A stretch of 64,000 nt of DNA from Nematopogon swammerdamellus. Lineage: Eukaryota; Arthropoda; Insecta; Lepidoptera; Adelidae. Each line of letters begins with the position of its first letter. Within the stretch, counting starts at the first letter, position 1. The stretch covers positions 21,359,395-21,423,394 of the forward strand of contig OX336345.1 in the NCBI GenBank assembly GCA_946902875.1, given 5' to 3'. A program made the position numbers and the translations under genes. Of the stretch, positions 21,467 through 30,839 are shown piece by piece. Below the pieces are notes generated by a model that was given only the letters and a program-made list of their open reading frames with translations, was not told the origin of the DNA and searched no databases.

Positions 21467-21568
21467 ATACCCTCGTGTGGAGTCGGTACTTAAAAATAAT
21501 AGTCTTACTGCATCTCTCCGCCTCCCCGTGCTCGACGTGAAAGGCGACAAAGAGAAAAGGATAAGATT
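21467..21568 (+). mobile_element. family C element, left part, split by a LINE
   Basis: The C head (CGTGTGGAGTCGGTACTT to AAAAGGATAAGAT). The element continues at 22651-22815 after the LINE, at the matching internal position. Confidence 0.75.
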
Positions 21569-22650
21569 TTTTATTTATTTATTTTTTTTTTTTTATTTAT
21601 TCAGTAATCATACAGTACATAACTAAACAATTAATATGAAATATTTAACAAACTAAAAACCAGCTAAGATTACATTAACATAATAAGTAGTAATATTTAA
21701 ACAAAAGAAAAAGTATAATGCTAACTTAAAGAATACACAATTTTATTGTAAACAAAATGTCAAAAGAGAATAACAAAGCTATAACCCAAACTAATATATT
21801 TATACGAAAATAAATCAAATATTGAAGGAGAAAAAAAAATATTTATAAACTTAATCATAAGCTAATGAAACACTACGAGTAAAATTTAATTTTTTTAAGA
21901 TTGTCGTGAAATATGTCAACATGAGAAAATTTATTATTATAAGTTACACAAGAGCGGCGAAGAAAAGCATTACTAAGGTAGTTACAATTACTTTTAGGAA
22001 TATTAAATATATTACCAGAACGTGTGTGAAATTTCGGACATCGCAAATTAATTTTGCTGAGTAAGTGGGGAGAATCAACTTTATTGTTTAGTATTTTATG
22101 CAGTAACCTAACATCTGTAACCATTCGACGTTCTGTCAACGAAGTTAATTTCTTAAATTGAGTGCCACACCGAAAAGATAGATGCTTAAGAAATTTGTTC
22201 TGAATTTTTTCTATAGATTGAATATAAAATTTATACTGCGGGTTCCAAACTGCAGAGGCAAACTCCAGGTGACTTCTGACGTAGGCAAAGTATAACAACA
22301 TCAAAGTAGTTGGGGATTTGAACGGTCTGGAAACTCGCAGGACAAAGCCAAGCATTTTATATGCTTTATCTGTAATTTTAGTAATATGTTGATCAAATAA
22401 TAACTTCTCGTCTAAGATGACTCCAAGGTCCCGCACCTGGCCACTCCTCTCCAATATTTCACTATTTAGAGTGTAAGAGTTTAAAATAATGTTACGCTTG
22501 CGAGAAAAGGTAATAAGCTGACATTTTTTTACATTTAGATATAAATGATTGTTACGACAGTATAAAGAAATATTATCTAGATCATTTTGTAAGTCTAAAC
22601 AATGCTGACTAACTTCTATTCTTTTTATTATTTTCATATCGTCAGCGTAA
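21569..22650 (-). mobile_element. 5'-truncated LINE inserted in a C element
   Basis: Bounded left by its 3' tail (plus-strand TTTATTTATTTATTTTTTTT) and right by abrupt truncation inside the reverse transcriptase frame. It contains about 300 bp of 3' untranslated sequence and the protein remnant at 21873-22650. Both flanks are parts of one C element, so the LINE inserted into it. Confidence 0.8.
21873..22650 (-). pseudogene. non-LTR reverse transcriptase, C-terminal two fifths
   Basis: On the minus strand the frame opens at the catalytic YADD box (LYADDMKI) and continues with LNVKKCQLITFSRKR, RDLGVILDEKLLFDQHITKI and LLYFAYVRSHLEFASAVWNP, the palm/thumb order of jockey/CR1-superfamily LINEs, ending FYS-stop. 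Fingers and the upstream palm, the endonuclease and ORF1 are missing. The first ~10 codons of the open frame belong to the C element, not to the LINE. No internal stop is seen in the remaining ~260 codons, so the insertion may be fairly young. The protein would copy its own RNA at a nicked target; this copy cannot. Confidence 0.85.
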
Positions 22651-22815
22651 AGTGCTGCGCTAAAGGGCGACACGCTAGCCATCCCTCACCTTGGCACGCT
22701 CCTTCCACTGAGTCGTGCAGCAGGTGGGTCTTCGTGCCTTACTTGCTGCTTGATAGTTATCTTGTCCGAATGCTGTGTTAAATGTAGTGATCGGTGTTGT
22801 GCTCTCGGTTAAGAT
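22651..22815 (+). mobile_element. family C element, right part
   Basis: Continues the copy at 21467-21568: CTAAAGGGCGACACGCTAGC to GATCGGTGTTGTGCT, where similarity ends. Confidence 0.75.
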
Positions 22816-22867
22816 TTTACTTCAGTTTTTTTTATTATTACCTTTACGTTAGTAGTTACCTATATCC

Positions 22868-23000
22868 ACCATAAAAACACATATTCTGTGAAAATTTCAA
22901 CCGGCTACCTATTACGGTTCAAAAGATACAGCCCTCGGACGGACAGACAGACAGACAGACAGAGGGCGCGGCGTAGGATCAGTAATAGGCTTCCGTACGG
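22868..23000 (+). mobile_element. family D repeat, 3' part
   Basis: ACACATATTCTGTGAAAATT through a (GACA)n run (22935-22963) to GGCTTCCGTACGGGGTACG. Confidence 0.75.
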
Positions 23001-23944
23001 GGTACGCCTACTGTCACTGACTAAGACTCCGTCTGTGCGGATTTCCGCGAATAGGACTTCTGGACGGAAAACACGAAATACTTAAATAGCCAAATCGACC
23101 GACCGGGTCATTCCGTGCGGAGCAAAAGATATTTTTTAGTAGATTTTACTTCGCAGACGTCTAAGTTCGCAAGCGTTCTAATTTGTAGGCGAAACGAGCG
23201 CAATTTTAATCACAATAATAAGAATTTTAATAATGAGCGTAAAATAAAAACGCAAACTGTCAATTTGCGGCGCCGTTACACGGGCCATTCTCGAGTGTAA
23301 TGTTGCGGCGCATAATGGACACCTGCCTGCGTGCCGTCGCGCTGGGGTTGCCCGCCGGTCCGCCACCTGAAAGAGCTGCTGGCTCCTACTACGGATCCTT
23401 TAGATCCTTTCGGCAAACTTCGGCTCTAAGGAATGTGTGGTATGAGTGATGTTGTTTGGTATGAGTGATGTTTTGGTGGTTTAAAAAATAATAACCTAAT
23501 GTTGAGGCGGTGCATGTCGTTTTTTGTTACATTTCGTTTCAAGCCGAGTGTTTCGTTTCGAGCCGAGTCAACCCGAGCCGTAGGATCGCAGGATCCGCAG
23601 GAGCCGCCAGAGCTTTCAGGTGTCAAACCCGGTTGCCCGCTGCTCTCATTAATATGAAACGCAATTATGTACTCGCTCGGCAACACCGACCGCGCTCTCG
23701 CATCCGAATTGCCAGTTACGCGCGAGCTTTCGCAATAATAAGAAGATACTGCCGAAAAGAGGCGGTCGCATTTCTGAGTGGCTTCTCCAATTGCCACTTG
23801 AATTTCATTTTGAAATAGATACCTTTAACCATTATTAGTGAGCACTTACTTATCGTTATAACACTTTTTATTTTCACACTTTTGCCCTTTCGCTCGGCCT
23901 AACTAGTGCCGGTAAAGAAACGCTCACATCGCAACTTTTATATA
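23001..23944. other. no gene recognised
   Basis: Mixed sequence. 23430-23475 contains GTATGAGTGATGTTGTTTGG twice in variant form. Overlapping frames on both strands (23426-23818) have no recognisable domain. Confidence 0.4.
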
Positions 23945-24108
23945 TATTTTTTTATGGAAACTGACACGATTGGCTACATCACCTACAACATCCGTGATTT
24001 CAGCCCATAACACCGGGTGAACTAGGTACTATGTCGGTGCTTCACTTCATTTCATGTCGGCTACACTGAACTGGACGTAAAACACGAACTATTTACATAG
24101 CCGTTTGA
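23945..24108 (-). mobile_element. SINE-A, 5'-truncated
   Basis: Tail and half of the body from the T run to TTTACATAGCCGTTT; then an AAATGAAATGAAATG stretch follows. Confidence 0.85.
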
Positions 24109-24282
24109 AATGTAAATGAAATGAAATGAAAACGTTTATTTATCGCCATTTCGTATTACAATTTTAAGAAACAACACAATCTAATGATTTAGTAATATTG
24201 GCGACAAATTGGGCTCAACTCAGCGTGTGCAATAGATACCTATTGCGCTGATTTTCAGTTGAACCCATTTTGCCGGGAATTT
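24109..24282. other. no gene; AAATGA microsatellite start
   Basis: GAAATGAAATGAAATGAAAACG at 24116-24138 resembles LINE 3' tail repeats on the opposite strand; the rest is unassigned. Confidence 0.35.
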
Positions 24283-24725
24283 GTTTTTTTTATGTAATCC
24301 GGTATGGGTGGCTGAGTTGGAGGGGCTAAAGCGCATGCTCCGACCAGCCAATATCACCTCCGAGAAGGTAGGTGCCATACCGGAGACTTCCCTGGATTGC
24401 TGGCTATACTGGACTAGAGGAGAACACAACCGAGGCTGCTATGCGGCCATCTTACATCCAGTACGGTAGTACCAACCCAGTCGGCTACAATTTGACCCTA
24501 CCACCTAGTAAGGGGCAAGGGAAGGGACCTACAGTTTTACACCGGTTCCGAACGGTGAAGCAGCAGGTGTAGGTCTTCGTGTAGGACTATTTTTTCCGTC
24601 TACGGTGTAGGTATGCACGTAAATTTTTTCGTCAGAAAAAACTCATTGGTACACGCCGACGGGGTTCGAACCGCGGACCTCTCGCATGAGAAGCCGATGC
24701 CCAAACCACTCGGCCACCCGCCGCC
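24283..24725 (-). mobile_element. SINE-B, full length
   Basis: On the minus strand the head reads GCGGGTGGCCGAGTGGTTTG (box A) and GAGGTTCGAACCCCG-type sequence (box B), a class II (Leu/Ser-like) tRNA shape. The body shares phrases with SINE-A (CTGTAGGTCCCTTCCCTT, CTTACTAGGTGGTAGG, ATGGCACCTACC). The tail ends GGATTACATAAAAAAA. Non-coding, presumed polymerase III transcript. Confidence 0.9.
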
Positions 24726-24969
24726 GCAACTAATTACATTAACATTTTTTTTTTACTTACAGGCTAGACATACATTGTTGACAAAAAAACAATTGTGAGA
24801 ATAACAAAAAAAAAGAAAGATAACCTTAAAGTCCTACCAAAAACACTAAAAAACAAAATTATGATAAATATGGAAAACTAACCAGAAATGTATAACAAAA
24901 TATTAAAATGAGAAATAAATAAAATACAACATATACAAAAGACTTACGTGTGTACATACATATTACAAA

Positions 24970-26168
24970 CTAGCTGTTGCCCGCGGCTTCGCTCGCTTGA
25001 AATTCGTATTTCAAAGAAGAATGTAAGTAACTAAGGGCGAGGCCGAAGGCCGAGCTGGGTTCAGGTAAACGATAAACCTTCTCTAAGAAAGTGACTAACT
25101 AAGGGCGAGGCGGAAGGCCGAGCTGCGTTCAGGTAAACGATAAACCTTCTCAAATAAAGTAAGCAACTAACGGCGAGGCCGAAGACCCAGCTGCATCCTG
25201 GAAGACGATAAACCTTCTGAAAGAAAGGAAGTAACTAAGTGCGAGGCCGAAGGCCGAGCTGCGTTCAGAGCCCGCGGTTTCGCTCGCGTGAAATTCGTAT
25301 TTCAAAGAAGAATGTAAGTAACTAAGGGCGAGGCAGAAGACCGAGCTGCGTTCAGGAAGACGATAAACCTTCTGGAAGAAAGGAAGTAACAAGTGTGAGG
25401 CCGTAGGCCGAGCTGCGTTCAGGAAGACGATAAACCTTCTGGAAGAAAGGAAGTAACAAAGTGCGAGGCCGAAGGCCGAGCTGCGTTCAGGTAAACCATA
25501 AACCCGCTTCCGCCTTCGGGCCTCGCCCTTAATGACTTGCTTTCTTCGATAGAATATAATCGGCCTCACCTTAGTTACTTACTTTCTTCAAGATGGTTTA
25601 GCTTCTTCCTGAACGCAGCTTGGCCTTCGGCCTCGCCCTTAGTTACTTGCTTTCTTCGAGAAGGTTTATCATTTATCAGAACGTAGCTCGGCCTTCGGCC
25701 TCGCCTTAGTTACCTACTTTCTTCAAGATGGTTAAGCTTCTTCCTGAACGCAGCTCGGCCTTCGGCCTCGCCCTTAGTTACTTGCTTTCTTCGAGATGGT
25801 TTAATATTTATCAGAACGTAGCTCGGCCTTCGGCCTCACCTTAGTTGCTTACTTTCTTCAAGAAGGTGTATCTTATTCCTGAACGTAGCTCGGCCTGCGG
25901 CTTCGCCCATAGTTACTTACTTTCTTCGAGAAGGTTTATGGTCTTCCAGAATACAGCTTTGCCTTCGGACTCGCCCTTAGTTATATACTTTCTTCAAGAA
26001 TGATTTTCTTCTTCCTGAACTCAGCTCCGCCTTCCGCCTCTCCCTTAGTTACTTTCATCGAGAAAGAATATCGTTTACGTGAGCGCAAATCCGCCTTCGG
26101 CCCCGCCTTTAGTTACTTACTTTATTTTTTGAAATACGAATTTCACGCGAGCGAAGCCGCGGGCAACA
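24970..26168. mobile_element. inverted-arm (foldback) element, copy 2
   Basis: Left edge CTAGCTGTTGCCCGCGGC and right edge CCGCGGGCAACAG are mirror images. Left-arm units (GGCCGAAGGCCGAGCTGCG) run to about 25500 and right-arm units run back to 26150. A second outer-edge motif (CCCGCGGTTTCGCTCGCG) sits inside the left arm at 25267, suggesting one foldback inserted in or recombined with another. Right-arm repeats carry more CCTTAGTTACTT variants. Confidence 0.8.
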
Positions 26169-26429
26169 GAAATATAAATTGCACCAATGACAGCGACATT
26201 ACTTCAACTTAAATTTGTTTTTATTTCTCAAACAATTCGTCACCGGCCAGCTCACGTCGAGATGACAGTTCTCCGTTGTCAACTTGATATTTAAAATTGT
26301 TATGCATTCGATCGATGAATCAAATAATCAAGAAACCTTTACTTTGGACTACGTGATTTCAAATGCGCAATAATATTTTTAATAATTTTAATTTTTATTA
26401 TATTTTTTTATTTATTATGTTATTCCGGG

Positions 26430-26520
26430 ATATAAACTGCCACTATACAAAGTTTCGTCTAATTCCGTTCAGTGGTTTTTGCGTGATGCGCGTACAGACA
26501 AACAAACAAACAAAAATTTT
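26430..26520 (+). repeat. lepidopteran-type repeat end with ACAAACAAACAAAC
   Basis: TACAAAGTTTCGTCTAATTC and CAGTGGTTTTTGCGTGATGC followed by CAAACAAACAAACA; this is the usual 3' portion of short interspersed repeats in these genomes. Non-coding. Confidence 0.45.
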
Positions 26521-26639
26521 AAAAACTGTTCTAACATGTTCAGTATCTCATTTTAAGCCATCCTGGTTAGTTTTTTTCCGAATACATTCAATGTACAGAC
26601 TTTCTTACCTTTACGATTTTATTATATGTATAGATTAAC

Positions 26640-27743
26640 ATACAATTACACTACCGACTATAAATTAAGACAAACATTATTACAAAAGAAACTAAATTAA
26701 TTACTATGAATGCGATTCAACCCAAGAGGTCAGAACGTTGGCACTGCAACAACCAAGGCTTGCAGGCGGCTCGAAAAGAGTATATAGTGCGCTTTTCACG
26801 CAAGGGTGGAGGAAGATTGTTCCAGCACTTGGTTGCACAGTACCTGAAAGACCCCTCAAAACCTGCTGAGACATGACGCGGTACTACGAGAAGATGGCCT
26901 CTGGCTCTAGTGTCGTGATTATGCATGTTCCGGGACCAGGTAAGCTTTTCATGAAGGTATTTCGGTGTTTCCGTTTGTATAACTTTGAAAACGAGACATG
27001 CTAGATGAAAAGCTCGCCTGGTTTTCATTTTCAATATTCCTCTTTCATTGAGGTAGGGAGTGATGTGTGTACGCCGCGGAATGTTCAGACAGAACGGCGC
27101 GCACGAATTTTGCACACGTTGTACTGCCCGTGCTGTCTTGGCCAGTAGCCGCGGGCCATACACCGTGTCACAATAATCAAAGGGCGAAAGGATCAGAGCG
27201 TCTGTGAGTAATATTCTTACCTTTTCCGAAAGGTAGGGCCTAATATTATAAAGAGCTTTAAGCCTGTAGAAGGCTGCTCTTACTTTCAAATTTACATGTT
27301 CTTGAAAGCGGAGCTTGCTCTCGATCACTAGTCCAAGGTTCCGAGCAGAGGGCACGTAAGGAACGTGGAGGCCATTTATGGTAACATCAGGATTGAAAGA
27401 ATGTATAACGTTTCGTTGATTTTTTGTACCCAGAATAAGAAATTGCGACTTGGTGGGATTTAATATTAAGGTGTTTCGTCTGGCCCAGTCAAAGACGTTT
27501 TCTAGGTTCTCATTTAGGTGCGAGATGGCTTGGATTGTGTCTTCTGAGTCGAATGACATGTAAACCTGAGTGTCGTCCGCATACAGGTGAAGCCTGCAGC
27601 CGTGCACTTCTCTACAGAGATCAGCTGTAAAAAGAGTAAATAGAAGAGGGCTAAGGATTGACCCTTGTGGGACCCCTCGAGATAGGATCCTCGGTTCCGA
27701 ATGCCTAGTTGAGCCATCCTCGCCCAGACAGGCCACTTTCCAC
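26640..27743 (-). mobile_element. CR1-type LINE, 5'-truncated, joined to SINE-A
   Basis: The 3' boundary is approximate (AT-rich, no poly-A). At the 5' side (27743) the LINE runs straight into the body of the SINE-A copy at 27744-28198 on the same strand, and the missing SINE tail is not found on the other side of the LINE. This fits a template-switch chimera better than a simple insertion. Confidence 0.7.
26717..27743 (-). pseudogene. CR1-type LINE reverse transcriptase, C-terminal half
   Basis: Contains RGVPQGSILSPLLF (reverse transcriptase block 4) at about residue 30, HLYADDTQVYM with the catalytic YADD near residue 63, NPTKSQFLILGTK, SARNLGLVIESKLRFQEHV, and the CR1-type ending FRYCATKCWNNLPPPLREKR. 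It is intact for ~340 codons but lacks the N-terminal third of the domain and the endonuclease. The apparent start codon and about the first nine codons come from the adjoining SINE. Part of a ribonucleoprotein that copies LINE RNA into DNA; this copy is dead. Confidence 0.85.
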
Positions 27744-28198
27744 GGTTTCGACCAACGACGTTTCATTCAGTGCTGTGGTACCAACCCGGGCGGGATAAAC
27801 CCTACCACCTAGTAAAAGGGAAGGGAAAGTTTTACGTCGAATCCGCACCGCGGTCAGTTTCCAACAGTCGAGCGGTCACCCATCAATGTACTGACCGCGC
27901 TCAGGGTTGCTTAACAACAGTCGACCGACCGCACCACTGAGCCAGGCCTCACGCACTTTATATACTTGCGCGTGCTAACTACCTACCGCCCGACGGGCCG
28001 CCGCCGGCGGTCTATTTCAGTAAAAATCGTCAGCCGCGCGAAGTATACATAGACGCTCGCCCACGCAACGGCGCGCAGCTGCAACGACGTGAAAGAGTAG
28101 GCTATTAAAGCCCGAAGGTAGGAACATTTTCTATGGAGTGATTTATCTGTTACCAAGTAACTATTAAGTAATCTGTGACTGAGCTACCGAGACTGACA
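27744..28198 (-). mobile_element. SINE-A head and body, split by family J
   Basis: From GGTTTCGACC (where the LINE joins) to CTACCGAGACTGACA. The 5S-like stretch at 27872-27915 is well preserved. The head is split within CACTGAG by the J element. Confidence 0.85.
27942..28177 (-). mobile_element. family J element, copy 2, 6-bp duplication
   Basis: Reverse complement of 1396-1684 with an internal deletion. Perfect ACTGAG flanks both sides (27936-27941, 28178-28183), and the SINE sequence continues across it, so both ends are certain: CCAGGCCTC at the left and AATCTGTG at the right. The TTTATATAC motif near 27957 is TATA-like on the minus strand. Confidence 0.85.
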
Positions 28199-28404
28199 AA
28201 ATTGCGCGGGGCAATGTGGGGGTGGGAATCGCAGTTTTCGCGCTGTATGGAGACGCGGACGAGCTGTCAGCGCATTATTACATTTCAATTTCTCGCGCGA
28301 CATGGGCGGCGGCAAAAAGAGGGTTCCGTAATCGACACATCCGAGTGTGGCTGTCACTCAACGAAAGCTGCTGCGTATTGACACGTGTAGGTACCTATCG
28401 CGCT

Positions 28405-28502
28405 GTAGCCCGACAAATCGGGATAAGCTGAGTAATCGGTGTTGTGCTGTAAGAACTCGGGTAAATTGTAGCACAACACAGACCACCACGTTTAGAAAAG
28501 TA
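28405..28502 (-). repeat. family C fragment
   Basis: GGTGTTGTGCTGTAAGAAC...GTAGCACAACAC...ACCACGTTTAG: the hairpin-bearing end of C. Confidence 0.75.
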
Positions 28503-28527
28503 TTAGGAGAAAATAAAAAACAAAATC

Positions 28528-28600
28528 TGGAAAAAAGGTCAAGTGCGAGTTTTACCCGCGCACTGAGGGTTCCGTAGATCCGCTGTACCATACCTGTCAA
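28528..28600 (+). repeat. family D head fragment
   Basis: AAAGGTCAAGTGCGAGTTTT ... GCGCACTGAGGGTTCCGTAG matches the D start; the rest is not clearly D. Confidence 0.5.
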
Positions 28601-28765
28601 AAAACATATTCGTCTATCTTTTGTCTTTCTACAATGAAAATTATAAAAGTATGTGACCGCTAGACCGTAAATTCTGTAAAAACACACATAAAGGAGCTAT
28701 TGAGCTCTACCAAAATAAATTTTTATCGATTTTTTTTAAATAAATGCACAAAAGACTGTTTGATC

Positions 28766-28797
28766 TGTTAGTGGGCGTTACAACACCCTGTATAATA
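28766..28797. repeat. right end of a CAGGGTGTTG-type transposon
   Basis: GGGCGTTACAACACCCTGTA equals the right end of 19077-19524. No left end was found upstream. Confidence 0.6.
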
Positions 28798-28990
28798 TAC
28801 CTACACTCTGGGCCTTTGCTGACTTGAAACTGGTGTGAGGGATTATTATGTTCACGTAAAAAAGGAGATTGAGAAATTGAGAGCGCAAGATAGCTATCAT
28901 AATTGGAAATCTACCTACTTCACTGAATATAAATCGGTTATCGGGGCCTCTACAATATTACCAACGCGAACATTAATTTGAAATATATGC

Positions 28991-29268
28991 CTTTTTTTAT
29001 GGAAACTGACACGGTTGGCTACATACTACATCCGCGATGTCAGCCCGTAAGACCTTAACCAGGTGTCATGTGAGTGCTTTCCTTCGATCGTGCCGGCTAC
29101 GCTGAACTGGACAGAAAACACGAACTATTTAATATTTTTTTATTGAAAGCGCGACATGTGGCGCTGAGCCACCCATAAGGTGTCTAACGACGCCCATGGA
29201 GATTCATAGCCGTTTCGACCGAACTTTCATTCAGTGCGGTGGTACCAACCCGTGCGGGTTAAACCCGC
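28991..29268 (-). mobile_element. SINE-A, truncated, with 74-bp insertion
   Basis: Tail and body are present. A foreign AT-rich then GC-mixed block at 29131-29204 splits ACTATTT / ATAGCCGTTTCGACC. The copy stops at GGGTTAAACCC and a SINE-B follows directly in the same orientation. Confidence 0.8.
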
Positions 29269-29655
29269 TCGGGTTGGATTACCGATACGGGTGGACGAAT
29301 CAGAGGGACCAGAGCACATGCTAAGGTAGGTGCCATACCGGAGACTTCCCTTTTTGGATTGCTGGCTATACTGGACTAGAGGAGAACACGGCCAAGGCTG
29401 CTGTGGGGCCATCTTACATGCAGTACGGTGGTACCATCCCAGTCAGTCGGCTACAATTTGAGCCTACCACCTAGTAAGGGGCAAGGGACGGGACCACAGT
29501 TTTACACCGGTTCCGAACGGCGAAGCAGCAGGTGTAGGTATGCACGTAAATTTTTTCGTCAGAAAAAACTCATTGGTACACGCCGAACGGATTCGAACCT
29601 CGGACCTCTCGCATGAAAAGCCGAACCGCCCAGACCACTCAGCCACCCGCCGCGC
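29269..29655 (-). mobile_element. SINE-B, near full length
   Basis: From ATACGGGTGGACGAATC to CACTCAGCCACCCGCCGC. Box-B-like GGATTCGAACC lies at 29588-29598 on the plus strand. The tail is replaced by the SINE-A junction. Confidence 0.85.
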
Positions 29656-29657
29656 CG

Positions 29658-29705
29658 CTTACCCCGATAGTCGGAATACAGCGTGTGGTATGTATGTATG
29701 TACAT
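29658..29705 (+). repeat. family C 3' end fragment
   Basis: CTTACCCCGATAGTCGGAAT and ACAGCGTGTGGTATGTATGT. Confidence 0.65.
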
Positions 29706-29884
29706 ATGTGTAAGTACATCGAAAATTACACTATGGTAAGTTGAAACTCCCTAAATTCTTCTGTGCCTTTTAACTTAATAAAATGTCGTTTATATTGTAC
29801 TCGACACAAGAAGAGGCTGTGTTGCCACAAGAGTGCTGCTATAGCTCTGTAGCCGGAACACTCGAAACGGCGCGGCCTCCGTCC

Positions 29885-30393
29885 GGATCAGGGTTGCCAG
29901 GTTTCCATGTTCACCGCGGTTGGCTACATCACCTATACAACATTCGTGATGTCAATCCATAACACCGGGTGAACTAGGCGCCATGTCAGTGCTTGCTTCC
30001 CTTCATTTCATGTCAGCTACACTGAACTGGACGGAAAACGCGAACTATTTCCATAGCCGTTTCGACCGACGTTTCAGTCAGTGCGGTAGTATCAACCCGG
30101 GCGGGTTGAACCCTACCACCTAGTAAGGTAGGAAGGGAAGGGGCCTACAGTTTAACGTGGAATCCGAACCACGGTCAGCCTCCAACGGTCGAGCGGTCAC
30201 CCATCCAAGAGCTGACCGCGCCCAGCGTTGCTTAACCATCAATAGCAACAGTCGACTGTCTGCACCACAGCTATCGAGGCTGACCAATTTCGATGCTGTG
30301 TCCACGGTAAAATATTAGCAACGTGGACTATGATGAGTCCTTGTTTTTTTAAATTTTGACGAGCACACTCAAGCGATTGTTCAAACTGTTTAC
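29885..30393 (+). repeat. family K repeat, copy 1, split by SINE-A
   Basis: GATCAGGGTTGCCAGG before the SINE and TTTCGATGCTGTGTCCACGG ... ACACTCAAGCGATTGTTCAAA after it match 43262-43760, where the same family is split by a D repeat instead. Confidence 0.6.
29917..30284 (-). mobile_element. SINE-A, near full length, best-preserved 5S-like module
   Basis: Lacks the poly-A and last tail bases but keeps body and head. The 5S-like stretch (30194-30235) reads, on the minus strand, GTTAAGCAACGCTGGGCGCG followed by a short variable part and TTGGATGGGTGACCGCTC. Confidence 0.9.
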
Positions 30394-30839
30394 TTACTAA
30401 TAATAAATCTGTAAGTGATGGTCATGGAGTAAGTTACTTTGTTTTATAAGATATTGCGTTTGTAGACTCTATGTAGGTATGATACTAAAACTAAATTGAC
30501 GATTTTTAGAATCTTTTCTGTATGTATGTATGTTCCTCCATAACTCTTAAACCGATCATCCAATTTAGATGAAACTTAATACAAACACATTTAACTTTAC
30601 GTGACACAGGATAAATAAAATCCAGTTACACTAAGATGTGACTCTTATCTCATACAAACCGAATTGTTCCGCGCGTCGAAATAAAGGTAAGGTAGCGGGC
30701 TTACTTACTTTCTTATTTTATTTGTTTTTATTTATTTATTTATTTATTTGATGAACGAACAGCCTAAGCCGATGTGTTCATGTCTAAGTTCACTGATGCT
30801 TTGTTATTTTGATGTTAGTTTAGTTTGGTGTTTTTTTAG

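Noticed and set aside
30194..30235. Possible 5S rRNA gene
   Set aside because: Only about 42 of ~120 bases are 5S-like and they always sit inside SINE-A; not a functional 5S gene.
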